Source: Halicephalobus mephisto (lineage: Eukaryota > Nematoda > Chromadorea > Rhabditida > Panagrolaimidae). From it: a DNA stretch of 64,000 nt. The translations under genes were made by a program, and so were the position numbers. The stretch spans positions 124,001 to 188,000 of the forward strand of contig SWDT01000025.1 of the NCBI GenBank assembly GCA_009193035.1. The letters are read 5' to 3'. The notes below the pieces were generated by a model. The model did no database searches, was not told where the DNA came from, and saw only the letters and a program-made list of their open reading frames with translations. Shown here one piece after another: positions 32,708-44,545 of the stretch; positions within the stretch are counted from its first letter, which is position 1, and each line of letters opens with the position of its first letter.

Positions 32708-33609
32708 ATGGTGGATTTGAACAATCCTCCAAGCCCCCGTTATCGTCAGCAATCCACCACAACGAAGATAATGGCGTGGACAGACGCGTTTTTCCGTTAT
32801 TTACGAAATATTCGTCAGCAACCGATTCCGATTCAGATTGGAGTCGGGGCTTCTGGTGGATTGTGAGTTTTTTTATTTTATTTTTCAAGATAAAAATTGA
32901 TTTCAGCATTACCGGATATTTCTTCACAAAAGGAAGTAAACTTTTCGCTCTCGTTCTCGGATGTTCCATGATCATTATCCAGGTAAATTTGTTTTTCATA
33001 TATCAATTTTCTACTTTCCATATATTGTTAATTTCCTCTTATATTAACATTACTACATGTCTCATATCAGTTTTATCATTTTCGATATATGGATTTTTTG
33101 TTTTTCATATATAAATTTTATTATTTTTGATATATGAATTTTTTGTTTTTCATATATCAATATTACATGTTTCATATACGAATTCCATCATTTTTGATAT
33201 ATGGATTTCCTACTTTTGTTATACATTAAACTGTAATCTTCTTATACGTCAATTTCCAGTTTTTTTCATATATCAATATTGTTACATTTCTCATATATGT
33301 ACTTTACAGTTTTCTGTTAAGGATTTCCTACATTTTTCGTAGATGAAATTTCCATTTCCTTTGTATATTAATTTTTCCGTATAGTAATTTTGAATTTTTC
33401 AGTTCTTCAATTACCGAGGATACATCAGATTCCACACTAACCAACTTGAAGCCGATCTCCACTCCGTCAAAAACAGATTTGAAAGAGAACTTGGATTGAA
33501 ACGTGGTGGATTTCCAAAAGCTGATGAAATGGACGATTTTATTGTCAAAAATGGTTATCTTTTTTCGGGATTTATCGCTGGAAATCTCGTCGGTTATGGA
33601 CTAGCCTAA
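32708..33609 (+). CDS. fndc-1: FUNDC1/2-type mitochondrial outer-membrane protein
   Basis: Three exons, 32708-32862, 32907-32982 and 33403-33609, give 145 residues (human FUNDC1 155). FUNDC1 is a mitophagy receptor in the outer mitochondrial membrane. The family pattern is present in order: IQIGVGASGGFITGYFFTKGSKLFALVLGCSMIIIQ-type first hydrophobic pair (about 45-78, split here by an intron), then a helical basic loop (LEADLHSVKNRFERELG), then the C-terminal hydrophobic segment LFSGFIAGNLVGYGLA. The cytosolic N-terminus (MVDLNNPPSPRYRQQ) lacks an acidic YxxL motif like the LC3-interacting site of human FUNDC1. The only [WFY]xxL string, FRYL near residue 30, has no acidic flank. Intron 2 (420 bp) is built from CATATAT(C/G)AAT phrases. 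A membrane-protein gene follows 179 bp downstream on the same strand. Confidence 0.85.
32983..33402. repeat. CATATATGAA-rich intron of the FUNDC1-like gene
   Basis: About a dozen copies of (T/C)ATATAT(C/G/A)(A/G)ATTTT alternate with T-rich text at 30-45 bp intervals. The same 10-mer is scattered over most introns and spacers of this window. Confidence 0.7.
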
Positions 33610-33788
33610 GCGTTAATTGGATTATCCCTTCATGTATAGTTTTTTATTGATTTCGTTTTTTTCTAGTTTTATGGTAGTTTTGAGTCGATGTGGTTAAACA
33701 AATTTGATTTTTTTTGAATTTGAAAAAAGTGTTTTTTTCACAAAAATTTATTTTTTAAAATAATTTTATTTTTTAATTTTTTTTGTAG

Positions 33789-35196
33789 ATGGAATGGATT
33801 CGAGGGTATTTCCAAAGAAAACAAGATCAATCTTCTGTTTCATATGCTAGATTCGGAAGACCAGGCGAAGAACAAGAAGAACGACCTCCGCCGACCCAAA
33901 TCGTCGTTGCTCCGTTTGACGAAGATGCTCCTCAATTCAAATTATTTGGTTTTTGGCATATTGAAAAAGCTTCAGCAGTAAGTTTTAGATATTTTTTTGT
34001 AATTGCAAATTTTATGATTAAAAAAGTTTTTTATTTTTAAATTCCCGCGCTTAGATCGAATAAGTTTATAAAAATAGAAAAAATGATAAATCTGGCAATT
34101 CGTTGCTGATTTTTACTTGTTTATTTTTAGAATAATTTTAAACTTTTAAAAATTTAGAGAAATATTTTTGATTTTTATAAAAATATGATTAAAATTTTTA
34201 AATTCCCGCGCTTAGGTCGAATAAGTTTATAAAAATAGAAAAAAAAACGATAAATCTAACAATTTACTATTGAAAATGGCTCATGGCTTTTAATAACAAT
34301 TTTTAACTTTTAAAAATTTGGAAAAATATTTTTGATTTTTATAAAAATATGATTAAAATTTTTAAATTCCCGCGCTTAGGTCGAATAAGTTTATAAAAAT
34401 AAAAAAAACGATAAATCTGGTAATTCATTGCTGATTTTTACTTGTTTATTTTTTTACTTAAATGCCAAAAATTTATATGAAAATGATTTTTAAAAAAAGG
34501 TGTATTTTTAATTTTTACAATGTTATTTCAGAGTTTATCCGTTTTTGGAATTTCCATGGTTATTATATTTTTCATTAGCAGTAAGTTTTTGGAATTTTTT
34601 GATTTATGTAAATTTTTATTTTCAGCGTTTTTTGAATTTAATTGGTATCATTATCGAAAAGGAGTCGATATTTCTGCTTTGTTTGGCTTATTCACATATC
34701 TTGCCCTTGGCGTACTTATTCATTATTATGTGATTTATGGAATCAAGAAACAAACGGCGTATTATTTGCTTCCGTTCATCGTGGTTTATTCTGTGGTTTT
34801 GACAGGAGAAGGAGTTGGATTGATTTTGTTAATGTAAGTATATATTTTTTTGTTTTTTATTTATGGAAAATTTTTAGTATTAAAATGGCAGAAACGAAGG
34901 AACCAACTCATCCTCCTTTCTTTGGGATGTTTATGGTGGTTTCTATTACGATAACGGTTCAGACTTTTATGCTTTTGACGATTGTTAGATGTAGAGAATA
35001 CCTTAGTTTGAAAGAAAATCATGCCCTGGAAGTTAGAATTGCCGAAAGAGGTAAAAGTCAGAATCCAGGAATGGAGATCGTTGTTGCTGGAAGAAGTCCT
35101 ACGATGAATGATGAAAATCAAAGTGAAAATATTCAATCTTCTTTGAATCAGAATGAACAAGTCAATTCTGTAGATAATCCTGTTTTTGGTGTTTGA
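33789..35196 (+). CDS. Four-pass membrane protein, nematode family (LAPTM-like topology)
   Basis: Four exons, 33789-33977, 34532-34580, 34626-34833 and 34878-35196, give 254 residues. A soluble N-terminus with a proline patch (EERPPPTQIV) leads to four hydrophobic stretches: LSVFGISMVIIFFIS, ALFGLFTYLALGVLI, LLPFIVVYSVVLTGEGVG and FFGMFMVVSITITVQTFML. A polar C-terminal tail follows. The KLFGFWHIEKAS segment before the first span recalls the large nematode families of small tetraspan proteins distantly like LAPTM, but I cannot name an orthologue or a function. The ATG directly abuts an acceptor (TTTTTTTTGTAG), with no 5' UTR, which fits spliced-leader addition. Given the 179-bp distance to the FUNDC1-like gene, it may be the second gene of an operon. 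Intron 1 (554 bp) contains three copies of an AAATTCCCGCGCTTAG(A/G)TCG repeat. Confidence 0.75.
34034..34500. repeat. About 180-bp tandem repeat in intron 1 of the four-pass gene
   Basis: Three copies of TTTAAATTCCCGCGCTTAG, then GTCGAATAAGTTTATAAAAA and CGATAAATCT.(G/A)(C/T)AAT, starting near 34037, 34197 and 34360. The GC-rich CCCGCGC core is unusual for the introns here. Confidence 0.85.
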
Positions 35197-35454
35197 TTTG
35201 CTTGCCAAATTATTTTCCTAGTTACGGTATATTCCTATTTGTCACAATGTTGCCCAGTATCCGAGTTAGCAGCTTTTTTAAGATTTTTTGTGCCTTGATT
35301 TGATATTGTTTACTTAACCAGAATTTATGCAATGACTAACTTAAAATAGAATGATTAAATTATGACGTCAAAAGGTATTGGGAACTTTGATTTGGTTGAT
35401 GAAAATTAAAAACAAAAGTATTGAATTAAATAAAAAAAATAAAAGGGGCAGAGT

Positions 35455-36063
35455 AATTGAGTTTTTTGTGGAACTTTCGAAATCTGCAGGTATCCGGAAG
35501 TTCTGGCAAACTGCTGGGTGTGGCAAAGACGGACTTGGCACTTACCTTGACCTTAGGGGTCAAACTATGGTTTTTATGGGTCCGTTGGAGACAGCAGCAC
35601 TCGGATTTGCCCTATATTCCACATTGAATGTGTCCCTATTTCGTCACAAGATCTCCTGAGGAGGTGGGGTAGCTTTACGACCTTGGGTTTGGGCTGGCCG
35701 GAAGTCAAAACTGCAGTTCGATTCGTGGTATTTTGCGCCCACCGGAATTGAATTAAATGAAAATTTGAAATTTCGGATTTTCTTTCAGTTTTTGTAACTA
35801 ACAAATACCTCTAGATTGAGTTAAATATTGACGGATTTGGGCCAAAGAAAAAAGGAAAAATATATCACTTTGGATCTATGGTACACAATTTCCAAGAACA
35901 TACGTTGTCAGCAACGTGTCGAAAGCCAGTCCAAGTGCTGCTCGTCCCGGAAAGACCAAAATTGACCCTAGCGATCAGTGGGAAGTCCGTCTTCGTCGCA
36001 TCCAGCAGTATGTCGAAACTTCTGAATACCTGCGAATCTGGAAAGTTCCGTCAGAACTCGATT
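35455..36063. mobile_element. 609-bp foldback element with long inverted arms
   Basis: Left arm about 35455-35605 and right arm about 35930-36063 are inverted copies, roughly 70-75% alike by eye. They share GGAACTTTC, GCAGGTAT, AAGACGGACTT and AGGGTCAA blocks. The core (35606-35929) includes the segment also found inverted at 17201-17336. There is no transposase-length frame; the strongest frames are fragments in the arms. It sits in the spacer between the four-pass gene and the BRO1 gene. No target duplication was found. Confidence 0.8.
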
Positions 36064-36370
36064 CCTAAGAACATCTTTTTTCCTTGACCGGTCGATAACC
36101 GTGCCCGCAACGTGCGGAATTGGACACGAACGTTCAGCTGACTGAAATTTTCCATGTTTTTTGGCTTTATTTTCTTTCTTAAAAACTGCTCTCCATATAT
36201 CGATTATATTATCCACTAATTCTTAAATAATTAAATATTTAAACAAAATTATGTAAAATACTTAAATTTCATAATTGATTGAATTCCACGTGGGGGGATT
36301 TTCGGAGCGATGAATCATTCGTGAAAAAACTTGTTTTAATTTTTTCTTTGTTAAATCGATTTATTTCTAG

Positions 36371-36386
36371 ACAGAATTGAACCAAG
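36371..36386 (+). promoter_or_regulatory. Probable trans-splice site and leader of the BRO1-domain gene
   Basis: TTTATTTCTAG ends at 36370 and leaves a 16-nt leader before the ATG at 36387. No upstream exon is apparent. Confidence 0.45.
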
Positions 36387-39300
36387 ATGGAAGGTATCCC
36401 CAGAGTACCCATGATATCCCCAGAAATGAAGGTGCCAGACGTGCCGATGCCGCCGGAACTGGTGCCCAAGCTTCGGGAGGTTTGTTTTTAATTTTTGCTT
36501 ATTTTTCATATATGAATTTTTTTCAGTATATTCTTACACATTACAACGATGATCCAACAAAGTTCAACGAAGCATTCAGTGAACTCCAAACAATGAGATA
36601 CGTGAGTTTTTTGTGTTTTTAAATTTTAATTATATTTTCGATTTTTTTACTTTTTTCATATATTTTTCGTAGTTCTTCATATACTTTCCAGATCGTTAAA
36701 ATGTCCCTCTGCACTTTTTACATGTATTTCTTTTATATTTACATACTTTAAAAGTACTTTTTCATATATTTTCGACGTTTTTCTACATTTTTTCTGTAAT
36801 TTTTCATGTATTTTAAGAACTTTCTGCATTTTAAAACATTTTTAATGAAAATTTTCTAAAAGTCTTCTACTTTTTTAAATTTTCCGATTTTTTTTCTGAA
36901 AGTTTTCTGTTTTTTGAATATTTAAAATACAATAATGATGCTTTCCAGACGATATGCCGTTGCCAAGCTGATATTGAATCCCTCTGTGTGATGAAAAGAT
37001 ATTATGCTCAGATGTCGATGATGAAAAGTCGATTTCCGATGGAACCGGGAGAACCGGTGGCAATTCCTTTTGGATGGAGCGATAGATCAGATATGCCAAA
37101 TTCAATGTTTTATGAAGATGTAAATTTTGAACTTTGCTGTGTTATGTTTAATATTTCTGCTGCTCATGCTACGATTGCTGTTAATGAAACAAGATCAGAT
37201 ATGGATTCAATTAAAAATGCTTTTATGCATTTTCAATGTGCTGCTTGGCCACTTCAGCAACTTCGAGATGAACTTGGAGCTTCGAAATTTGGATCAGCAG
37301 AATTTGAACCTGATTTTTTGACTTTTTTTATAAAAATAATGTTGGTAAGTTTTTTAGGCATTAGGATGAAATATAAGAGGACAAAATATAAGAATGGATA
37401 AAATATAAGATTGAAAATATGCTTTCTTTACTCTTTAAAGACATTTCTGTATCCATATCTGGATTTGCCCAAGCCTAAATCCAGCCTAAAAAAGCAACAA
37501 GAACTTACTATCCCCATCTTATATTTTCGATCTTATAATTTATCTGCTTTTATATTTTATCCTCTTATATTTCCGCCGTTCATGGTTTTTTTATTTTAAA
37601 AATTAAATAATTATATTTTTTTTCTCAGGCTCAAGCTCAAGAATGTTTGATCGAAAAAAGTTTAATCGATCACAGAAAAAATACTGTTGTTGCTAAATTG
37701 GCTGCATTTGCTTCAGAAGCTTATTTCGAATTGAAAGTTCTTGTGGATCATGCTTCCATATCAGAATACGTCTCCAATAGCAAAGTCAAGGCTTGGAAAA
37801 CCCTCTGTGGAGCTAAAGGAAATCTCTATGCTGCTATAAGTAGGATGTATCTTGGACAACAAAGCGACGAAGACAAAAAATACGGAGAAAGACTGGCTCA
37901 TTATGCGGCTGCATTGGATCATATTAAAGAAGGACAAAAATTGGTTGAAAAAGATAAACGAGAAAGTTTAAAACAAGCAATCCAATTTGCTTTTGAAGTA
38001 ATTAATCAAAAAGAAGGAAATGCGAGAAAAGAAAATGATTTTATTTATCATGAAAAAATTCCAAAAGCCGCGGATTTGTCCCAAGTTGAAGCTGTGTCTA
38101 TGGTCAAGCCGATCGGATTTGATCCATGTGATAGATCCGTGAGTGGAGATGATCTTTTTGCAGCTTTACTTCCAGCAAATGTTCTGAAAGGAGTTTCGAT
38201 GTATAGTGAAGAAAAAGCAAAATTAAAAAGAAAAATGATTGAAAAAATAGAAAAAAAAGACAATGAATTAGAACAACATTTGTTAGCTCTTCAATTGAAT
38301 CAAATTAATCTGGATCAAACGACAGATGACATGAGATTGCCTGAGGAATTACTTCAAGCTTCGGCATCGTACACTGCTCAACCACATGCGTTTTCAGAAT
38401 TACTTGAAAAATTAACAAATTTGGCTTCGAAATCGACAGAAGCAGAATTTAAATTAAATAATTTAAAATTAAGATTAGAAAATATCAAATGTCCACAACT
38501 TGAAGAAGATGAAGGATTTCAAACAATTGTTAAAAAAGTAACAGAATTGTTAGATCATCATTCACAAGCAAGAATCAATAATGCAGAACTTCAGAAGGCC
38601 CTAGCAAGTCAAAGTGAACAATTAAAACTTCTAGGATTACCATTAATGGAATTGGCAAAAAAAATATGTAATAAAACAGTAAATGCTGCAGGAACTCCGG
38701 AAGGTATTGGATTGAGGAAAATGGTGGATAAAGTGGATGAAATGAAACGACAAAGAATGGCATTATTTGAAGCATTAAATATGGATTTGGAAAATGACGA
38801 TATTACTTCTAAAATTTTAGCAGAAAAAGATTTTAATATGAATATATTGTTTAATAATGAATTAAGAAAACATGAAAAATCAACAAAATTGTTAGAAATG
38901 AACCTTAATGCTCAAGATAATATTTTAAAAGCCCTAACAGAAGCAAATGCGAATTTTGCTGAATGTAGAAAAGAAATTGTGGATAATAATGAAAAAAGAA
39001 TTCAAAAATCAGTGGAATTAGTTACAGCTCATCAAGTTTTTACTGGAGTTAGAGAAAAAACTGAAGCAGCAAATACGTTTTTTAATCAATTATTTGCATT
39101 AGTTAGAAAATTGGACATTGCAATCACAGGAATGGAAGGCACTTGTGAGTTTTTTTTAATTTAAATTTAAAATTTATAAATTTCAAAAAAAATTTAAAAA
39201 TTTAAAATTTATAAATTTCAAAAAAAAATTTAAAATTTCAAAAAAAATTTAAATTTAAAATTTATAAATTTCAAAAAAAATTTAAAAATTTATAAATTTC

Positions 39301-42300
39301 GGAAAAAATTTTAAAACTTACAAAAATCAAAATTATATCTAAAATTTTTATGATTTAAATTTTCTAAAGTTTTCTAAAATTTTATAAAAATTTAGAATTG
39401 AATAAGAATTAAAATTTTCAAAAATAAAAAAATTTCTGAAATTTGGGATTTTCTAAAATAAAAAAATTTCTGAAATTTAAAAAAATTAATGAAATTGTTT
39501 AAAATTTAGAATTAAATAAGAATTAAAATTTTTTTCTTAGTTTTTACAAAATTTTACAACTAATATCTGGAAGTTCTGAAAATTTGTGTTTAGATAATTT
39601 TTCGATAATGTTAGTTTTATTAATTATCGTTTTTAGTCAAAGGAGAAAAAGAAAAACATGAAGAACAAGTACGAATTGCGGCAGAAAGAGCTCAACAATT
39701 GAAGGAAAAATTAAATATTGAAAAACCTATGGATTTGACGGGGTTCTCGAGAGAAAGACCCGGAAGACCTAGATTGGCGGATTATATGGAATATTACAGA
39801 AACAAAAAAGGTGGAGGATCTTCTGTGCAGAATCCATCGTTTTCTAATATGGGTAATTCGATGCCAACAAGTATGGGACCGAATGCACCTGGTTTTGGTC
39901 TTGGAGGTGTTAGTTCTGTTCCGTTGCCTCATAATGTTCCCTTTAGTTCTCAGGAGCAACCAATTCCTCAGAATACGGTACCGATGATGAATCAGCCAAC
40001 TCAACAGAGGCCTCAGGTGAATCCTAATTTCTCTCAACCAAATTCAATGAGGCCTTCAGCAACGAATGCTTCGAATCAGTTACAGAATGGAATGGGTTCT
40101 GGTTTTCCTCAGAATCAGCCACAAGGTTCTCAGATTCCGTTTAGTTCTCAGGAGCAATCAATTCCTCAGAATACAGTGTCGATGATGAATCAACCAACTC
40201 AACAGAGACTTCAGATGAATCCTAATTTCTCTCAACCGAATTCAGCAAGGTCTTCGATGACGAATACTCCTATTCAACAACAGAATTCTATGCCTTCTGG
40301 ATTCCCTTCAAATCAGCCACAAGGTTCTCAGATTCCGTTTAGTTCTCAGGAGCAACTAATTCCTCAGAATACGGTACCGATGATGAATCAACCAACTCAA
40401 CAGAGACCTCAGATGAATCCTAATTTCCCGCAGATTCCACAGAGCTTTGGCCAGTTTCCCACTTCTGGAGCTGAGTCTGCCATATCATCTAAAGAACAAC
40501 CTCTTCCTAAGAATCCATCGCCATTGTTGAATCAGTCACCTCAAGTGAATCCCAGTTTCGTCCAGATGCCCCAGAATGCTAGTCAATTGTCAACTTCAGA
40601 ATCTTCTTCGACATCAATGGATCATTCTAAAAATTCAAATTTTTTGAATCAAATTGGATTTTCTCAAATAAATTCTTCACAAATTCAGAATCAAGGATCT
40701 GGTTCAGAAGGCAATCCATCGACGGGATATTCCACAAATGGCTTAAATGGATTTCAATCTCAAGGACAGATTTCGACTCATATGCAAATTAAACAAGATG
40801 ATTCAAATATTTTTTCGATTTTTGGATCAGGGAATACGGTATTAAATCAGCATCTTGATAATTTATCTAATTTGAATAATCAAGGATTTTTGAATCAACA
40901 ATTTTCAAAATCTCAAGAAATTAATACTGTAAATCAAAATGGAAATATTTTGGGATTTTCGAAAAATAATGTTAATTCTTATTCAATGACGTCATCGTCT
41001 ATGGGAAATAATTTTGGACCAGGGAATGTGAATATTGGTTCTACAGTATTTGGAAATTCTCAAAATTATCAAGAAATTTCAAAATCTCAAAATACTATGA
41101 ATCAACAACAGTTTTCTGTAAAACCTATGACGACAAATGCTTCAAATCAACAACAGAATTCTATGCCTTCTGGATTTCCTTCAAATCAGCCACAAGGTTC
41201 GCAGATTCCGTTTAGTTCTCAGGAACAATCAATTCCTCAGAATACGGTACCGATGATGAATCAACCAACTCAACAGAGACCTCAAGTGAATCCTAATTTC
41301 TCTCAATCAAATTCAATGAGGCCTTCAACGACGAATGCTTCGAATCAGTTACAGAATGGAATGGGTTCTGGTTTTCCTCAGAATCAGCCACAAGGTTCGC
41401 AGATTCCATTTAGTTCTCAGGAGCAATCAATTCCTCAGAATACAGTGTCGATGATGAATCAGCCAACTCAACAGAGGCCTCAGATGAATCCTAATTTCTC
41501 TCAAGCAACTTCGGTGAAGTCTATGACGACGAATGCTTCAAATCAACAGCAGAATTCTATGCCTTCTGGATTCCCTTCAAATCAGCCACAAGGTTCTCAG
41601 AATACGGTACCGATGATGAATCAACCAACTCAACAGAGGCCTCAGGTGAATCCTAATTTCTCTCAACCGAATTCAACAAGGCCTTCAATGACGAATACTC
41701 CTATTCAACAACAGAATTCTATGTCTTCTGGATTCTTTCCAAATCAACAAGTTTCGCAAATTCCATTAAATTCTAACGTCATGTCTAGTAATCCTGAAAT
41801 GACTAAATCGATGAATAATGGTACCCCTACTCCATCACAGTCTCAACCTAATCAGAAGTACTCGATTACTCCTTCTCCTTATGCTGGATATGCTTCGAAG
41901 AAAACTCCAACAGGACCGGTTTTAAAAGATTCACCTTGGCATAAGAATCTTCCTCCACAATGTCAGAAATCAACATCGACATCGCAATCTGGTTATGTAA
42001 GTCCATTTGCTCCTCAGAATCGACAGCAGAATCCGAGCCCGTTTCAACCTATTCAACCGGCTCCTCCTCAGACGGTTACTTATTTTTCTGAAAATAATGA
42101 AGGAAATAATGAATATAAAAAAGAAGAAAAATCGAAGGATTTAACTCAGGTTTGTTTTTTAATTTAAATATTTTAATTTTGAAAAGATTTTTAGAATTTT
42201 AGAAATTTATTAAAATTTTTTTGAGAATTTTAAAAATATAATGGGAAATTCTAGAATGTTGTTTAAATTTGAAGATTTTTGGATTTTTTAGAAAGTTATG

Positions 42301-43224
42301 GAAATTTGTAATAAAATAATTTCGAAATAATTATAATTTGTAATTTTTTGCATTAGAATAGGGTTGTAGAAAAATTTATAAAATTATCCATAGTTTTATT
42401 ATTTTTGGAATAATGTACATTTAATGGTTTTCTAAATTCTAGAAATTTTGTAATAAAATAATTTCGAAATAATAATTATTTTTAGTTTTTTGCATTAGAA
42501 TAGAATTTTAAAAAAATCTATAATTATCCATAGTTTTATTATTTTTGGAATAATGTACATTTAATGGTTTTCTAAATTCTAGAAATTTTGTAATAAAATA
42601 ATTTCGAAATAATAATTATTTTTAGTTTTTTTGTATTAGAATAGAATTTTAAAAAAATCTATAATTATCCAAAGTTTTGTTATTTTTGGAATAATGTACA
42701 TTTAATGGTTTTCTAAATTCTAGAAATTTTGTAATAAAGTGGTTATAAAATAATTATTATTTTTAGTTTTTTTGTATTAGAATATAATTTGTAAAAGACA
42801 AATCTTCCGGAATTATCAATTACTTTTTAGAATTTTATGTAGATTTTTGGATTTTTTATAATTTAGAAAAAATTTAAATAATAACTGAATTTAGTGATTT
42901 TGGGAGTTTTTGAATTTTGAAATTTGAGATAATTTTATTAAAAATTGTTTTTAATTTTAATAATTTTAGGAGTTGTTGGATAATCTTTTTGGTCCTCCTA
43001 AACCTTTGAATTTGTCTAAACCGCCGACGGCAGTTCCGATCCAACCAGTGACCCCGATGGTTCTTCAGGACCCCCCTCGTCCGGCTGCTACCGTATTGCC
43101 GATAAGACGACCTGATGGATCTTGGACAGGAGAATCTGGTTCTAACACTATTTTGAGTTTTACGAATGTCCAATCTGTAAGTCATTCAGATACAGAAGGC
43201 AGAAATTCAAGAACTGGAATTTAA
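36387..43224 (+). CDS. ego-2: BRO1-domain protein of the HD-PTP/EGO-2 type, without a phosphatase domain
   Basis: Six exons, 36387-36479, 36527-36601, 36949-37344, 37629-39144, 39637-42149 and 42970-43224, join to 1615 residues. HD-PTP (PTPN23) is a non-catalytic ESCRT adaptor that sorts ubiquitinated receptors on endosomes. The BRO1 domain (about 5-370) matches human HD-PTP (IPRVPMISPEMK, MFYEDVNFELCC, LAQAQECLIEKSLIDHRK, YGERLAHYAAALD, KENDFIYHEKIP). A coiled V domain follows to about 715 (LYSEEKAKL-like MYSEEKAKL, DDITSKIL, LNAQDNILKALTEAN). Then comes a Gln/Asn/Pro/Ser-rich region of over 700 residues with six about 60-residue repeats. The C-terminus is ELLDNLFGPPKPLNL and a short Ser-rich tail. 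No HCxxGxxR phosphatase signature exists, and the stop at 43222 ends a normal last exon. C. elegans EGO-2, the HD-PTP relative promoting Notch signalling, is the likely orthologue. ALIX is less likely because the linker and N-terminus fit HD-PTP better. Confidence 0.87.
39145..39636. repeat. Low-complexity intron 4 of the BRO1 gene
   Basis: Repeated AAATTTATAAATTTC(A/G)(A/G)AAAAAA units of about 45-60 bp. Nothing else visible. Confidence 0.65.
39937..41745 (+). repeat. Coding tandem repeats (about 190-210 bp) in the BRO1 gene tail
   Basis: Six in-frame units carry IPFSSQEQ.IPQNTV.MMNQ, PTQQRPQ(V/M)NPNFSQ and a linker (QNSMPSGFPSNQPQGSQ or QNGMGSGFPQNQPQGSQ). Three lie at about 39940-40440 and three at 41190-41745. 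They are separated by 700 bp of non-repeated Asn/Gln/Ser-rich coding sequence. Nucleotide identity between units is high, including synonymous positions, so the array is young or homogenised. Confidence 0.93.
42340..42790. repeat. About 120-bp tandem repeat in intron 5 of the BRO1 gene
   Basis: Three to four copies of TTTTTGGAATAATGTACATT and TAATGGTTTTCTAAATTCTA with AATTTTGTAATAAAATAATT. The intron is 820 bp and has no other recognisable content. Confidence 0.85.
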
Positions 43225-43486
43225 TTTTGTGTAAAAAATTACGTGTGATTTAAAAGTGGTATGTAATTTATCGATTATTTTAAAAATAAAAAGAATGAAG
43301 ACTTGGAAGAAATGTGAATCTTTCCGGAAATTACTCAATAGTAAAAAATGGACCTTGTTTGTTTTATCCAGAATAGGAAATCCAGGACTCCAGTTGGTGC
43401 TAGTTGTTACTTTCGGTTTGAAATTTACTATTATATTTTTTTTTTAAATTTAAATATTTTTAAATAAGAAATTTTTTTTGAAAAAA

Positions 43487-43950
43487 GTCCCAAAATTACT
43501 GTAATCTATATTGTGATTTTAGTTTTTTAAAGGTTATTTTGTAATTTTATGCGAAATTTCGTAATCATTTGAAAAATTTAATTTTTTAATGAAATTTTAA
43601 AAATAAATTTGAGTATTTTTGAAGTTACAGTAATCTAAAAAATAATTTTAATTTTATGCGAAATTATTTCGTAATCGATTATATTATTGAAAAATTAAAT
43701 TTTTTAATGAAATTTTAGAAATAAATTTTAGGATTTTTGAAGTTACAGTAATCTAAAGAAAAATTTTAATTTTTTTCGAAATTATTTCGTAATCGATTAT
43801 GTTATTTGAAAAATTTAATTTTTTAATGAAATTTTAGAAATAAATTTTAGGATTTTTGAAGTTACAGTAATTTAAAAAATAATTTCAATTTTCTTTGAAA
43901 TTATTTCGTAATCGATTATGTTATTTGAAAAATTCACTTTTGGTATTAAA
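43487..43950. repeat. About 119-bp tandem repeat, four copies
   Basis: TTTTGAAGTTACAGTAATCT recurs near 43617, 43736 and 43856, with AAATTATTTCGTAATCGATT between copies. A first, weaker copy starts at 43487. Confidence 0.85.
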
Positions 43951-44124
43951 TTAAAAAATGTTTTAAAATTGTAGTTTTTAAAATTAAATTTCAAGGTTGT
44001 TGATATTGTTTTTTTTCTCCCTCGAGATTAGAGTCGGATTTTACTCAATTTCGAAATGGATTTTGGAAGAAAAATAGGATCGGAAGTGTTTTTAGAGCAG
44101 AGATTAGAGAGCTTCGAACTGGTT

Positions 44125-44545
44125 CTTCGATAAAAATATTAAAACTGTTATTTATTAAATAATTACTGTAATTTCTAATTAATAAGATTGGAGTATTTTT
44201 TGACTAAAAAATTTCAGAATGATTTTTAATAAAAAATTTTTAAATATTTCTTCGATAAAAATATTAAAATAGTTATTTATTAAATAATTACCGTAATTTC
44301 TAATTAATAAGATTGGAGCATTTTTTGAATAGAAAATTTCAGAATGATTTTCAGTGAAAAAAATTTTAAATATTTCTTCGATAAAAATATTAAAACTGTT
44401 ATTTGTTAGATAATTACTGTAATTTCTAATTAATAAGATTGGAATATTTTTTAAATAGAAAATTTCAGAATGATTTTTAATGAAAAAAATATAATTTTTT
44501 AGTGAGAATATTAAAGTAGTTATTTGTTAAATAATTACCGTAATT
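44125..44545. repeat. About 125-bp tandem repeat, three and a half copies
   Basis: CTTCGATAAAAATATTAAAA, then GTTATTT(A/G)TTA and AATTTCTAATTAATAAGATT recur near 44125, 44250 and 44375, with a degraded copy at 44500. Confidence 0.85.

Noticed and set aside
36387..43224. A tyrosine phosphatase domain at the end of the HD-PTP-like gene
   Set aside because: No HCxxGxxR motif or PTP-like text exists after the Gln/Asn-rich region up to the stop, nor in the next 3 kb on the same strand.
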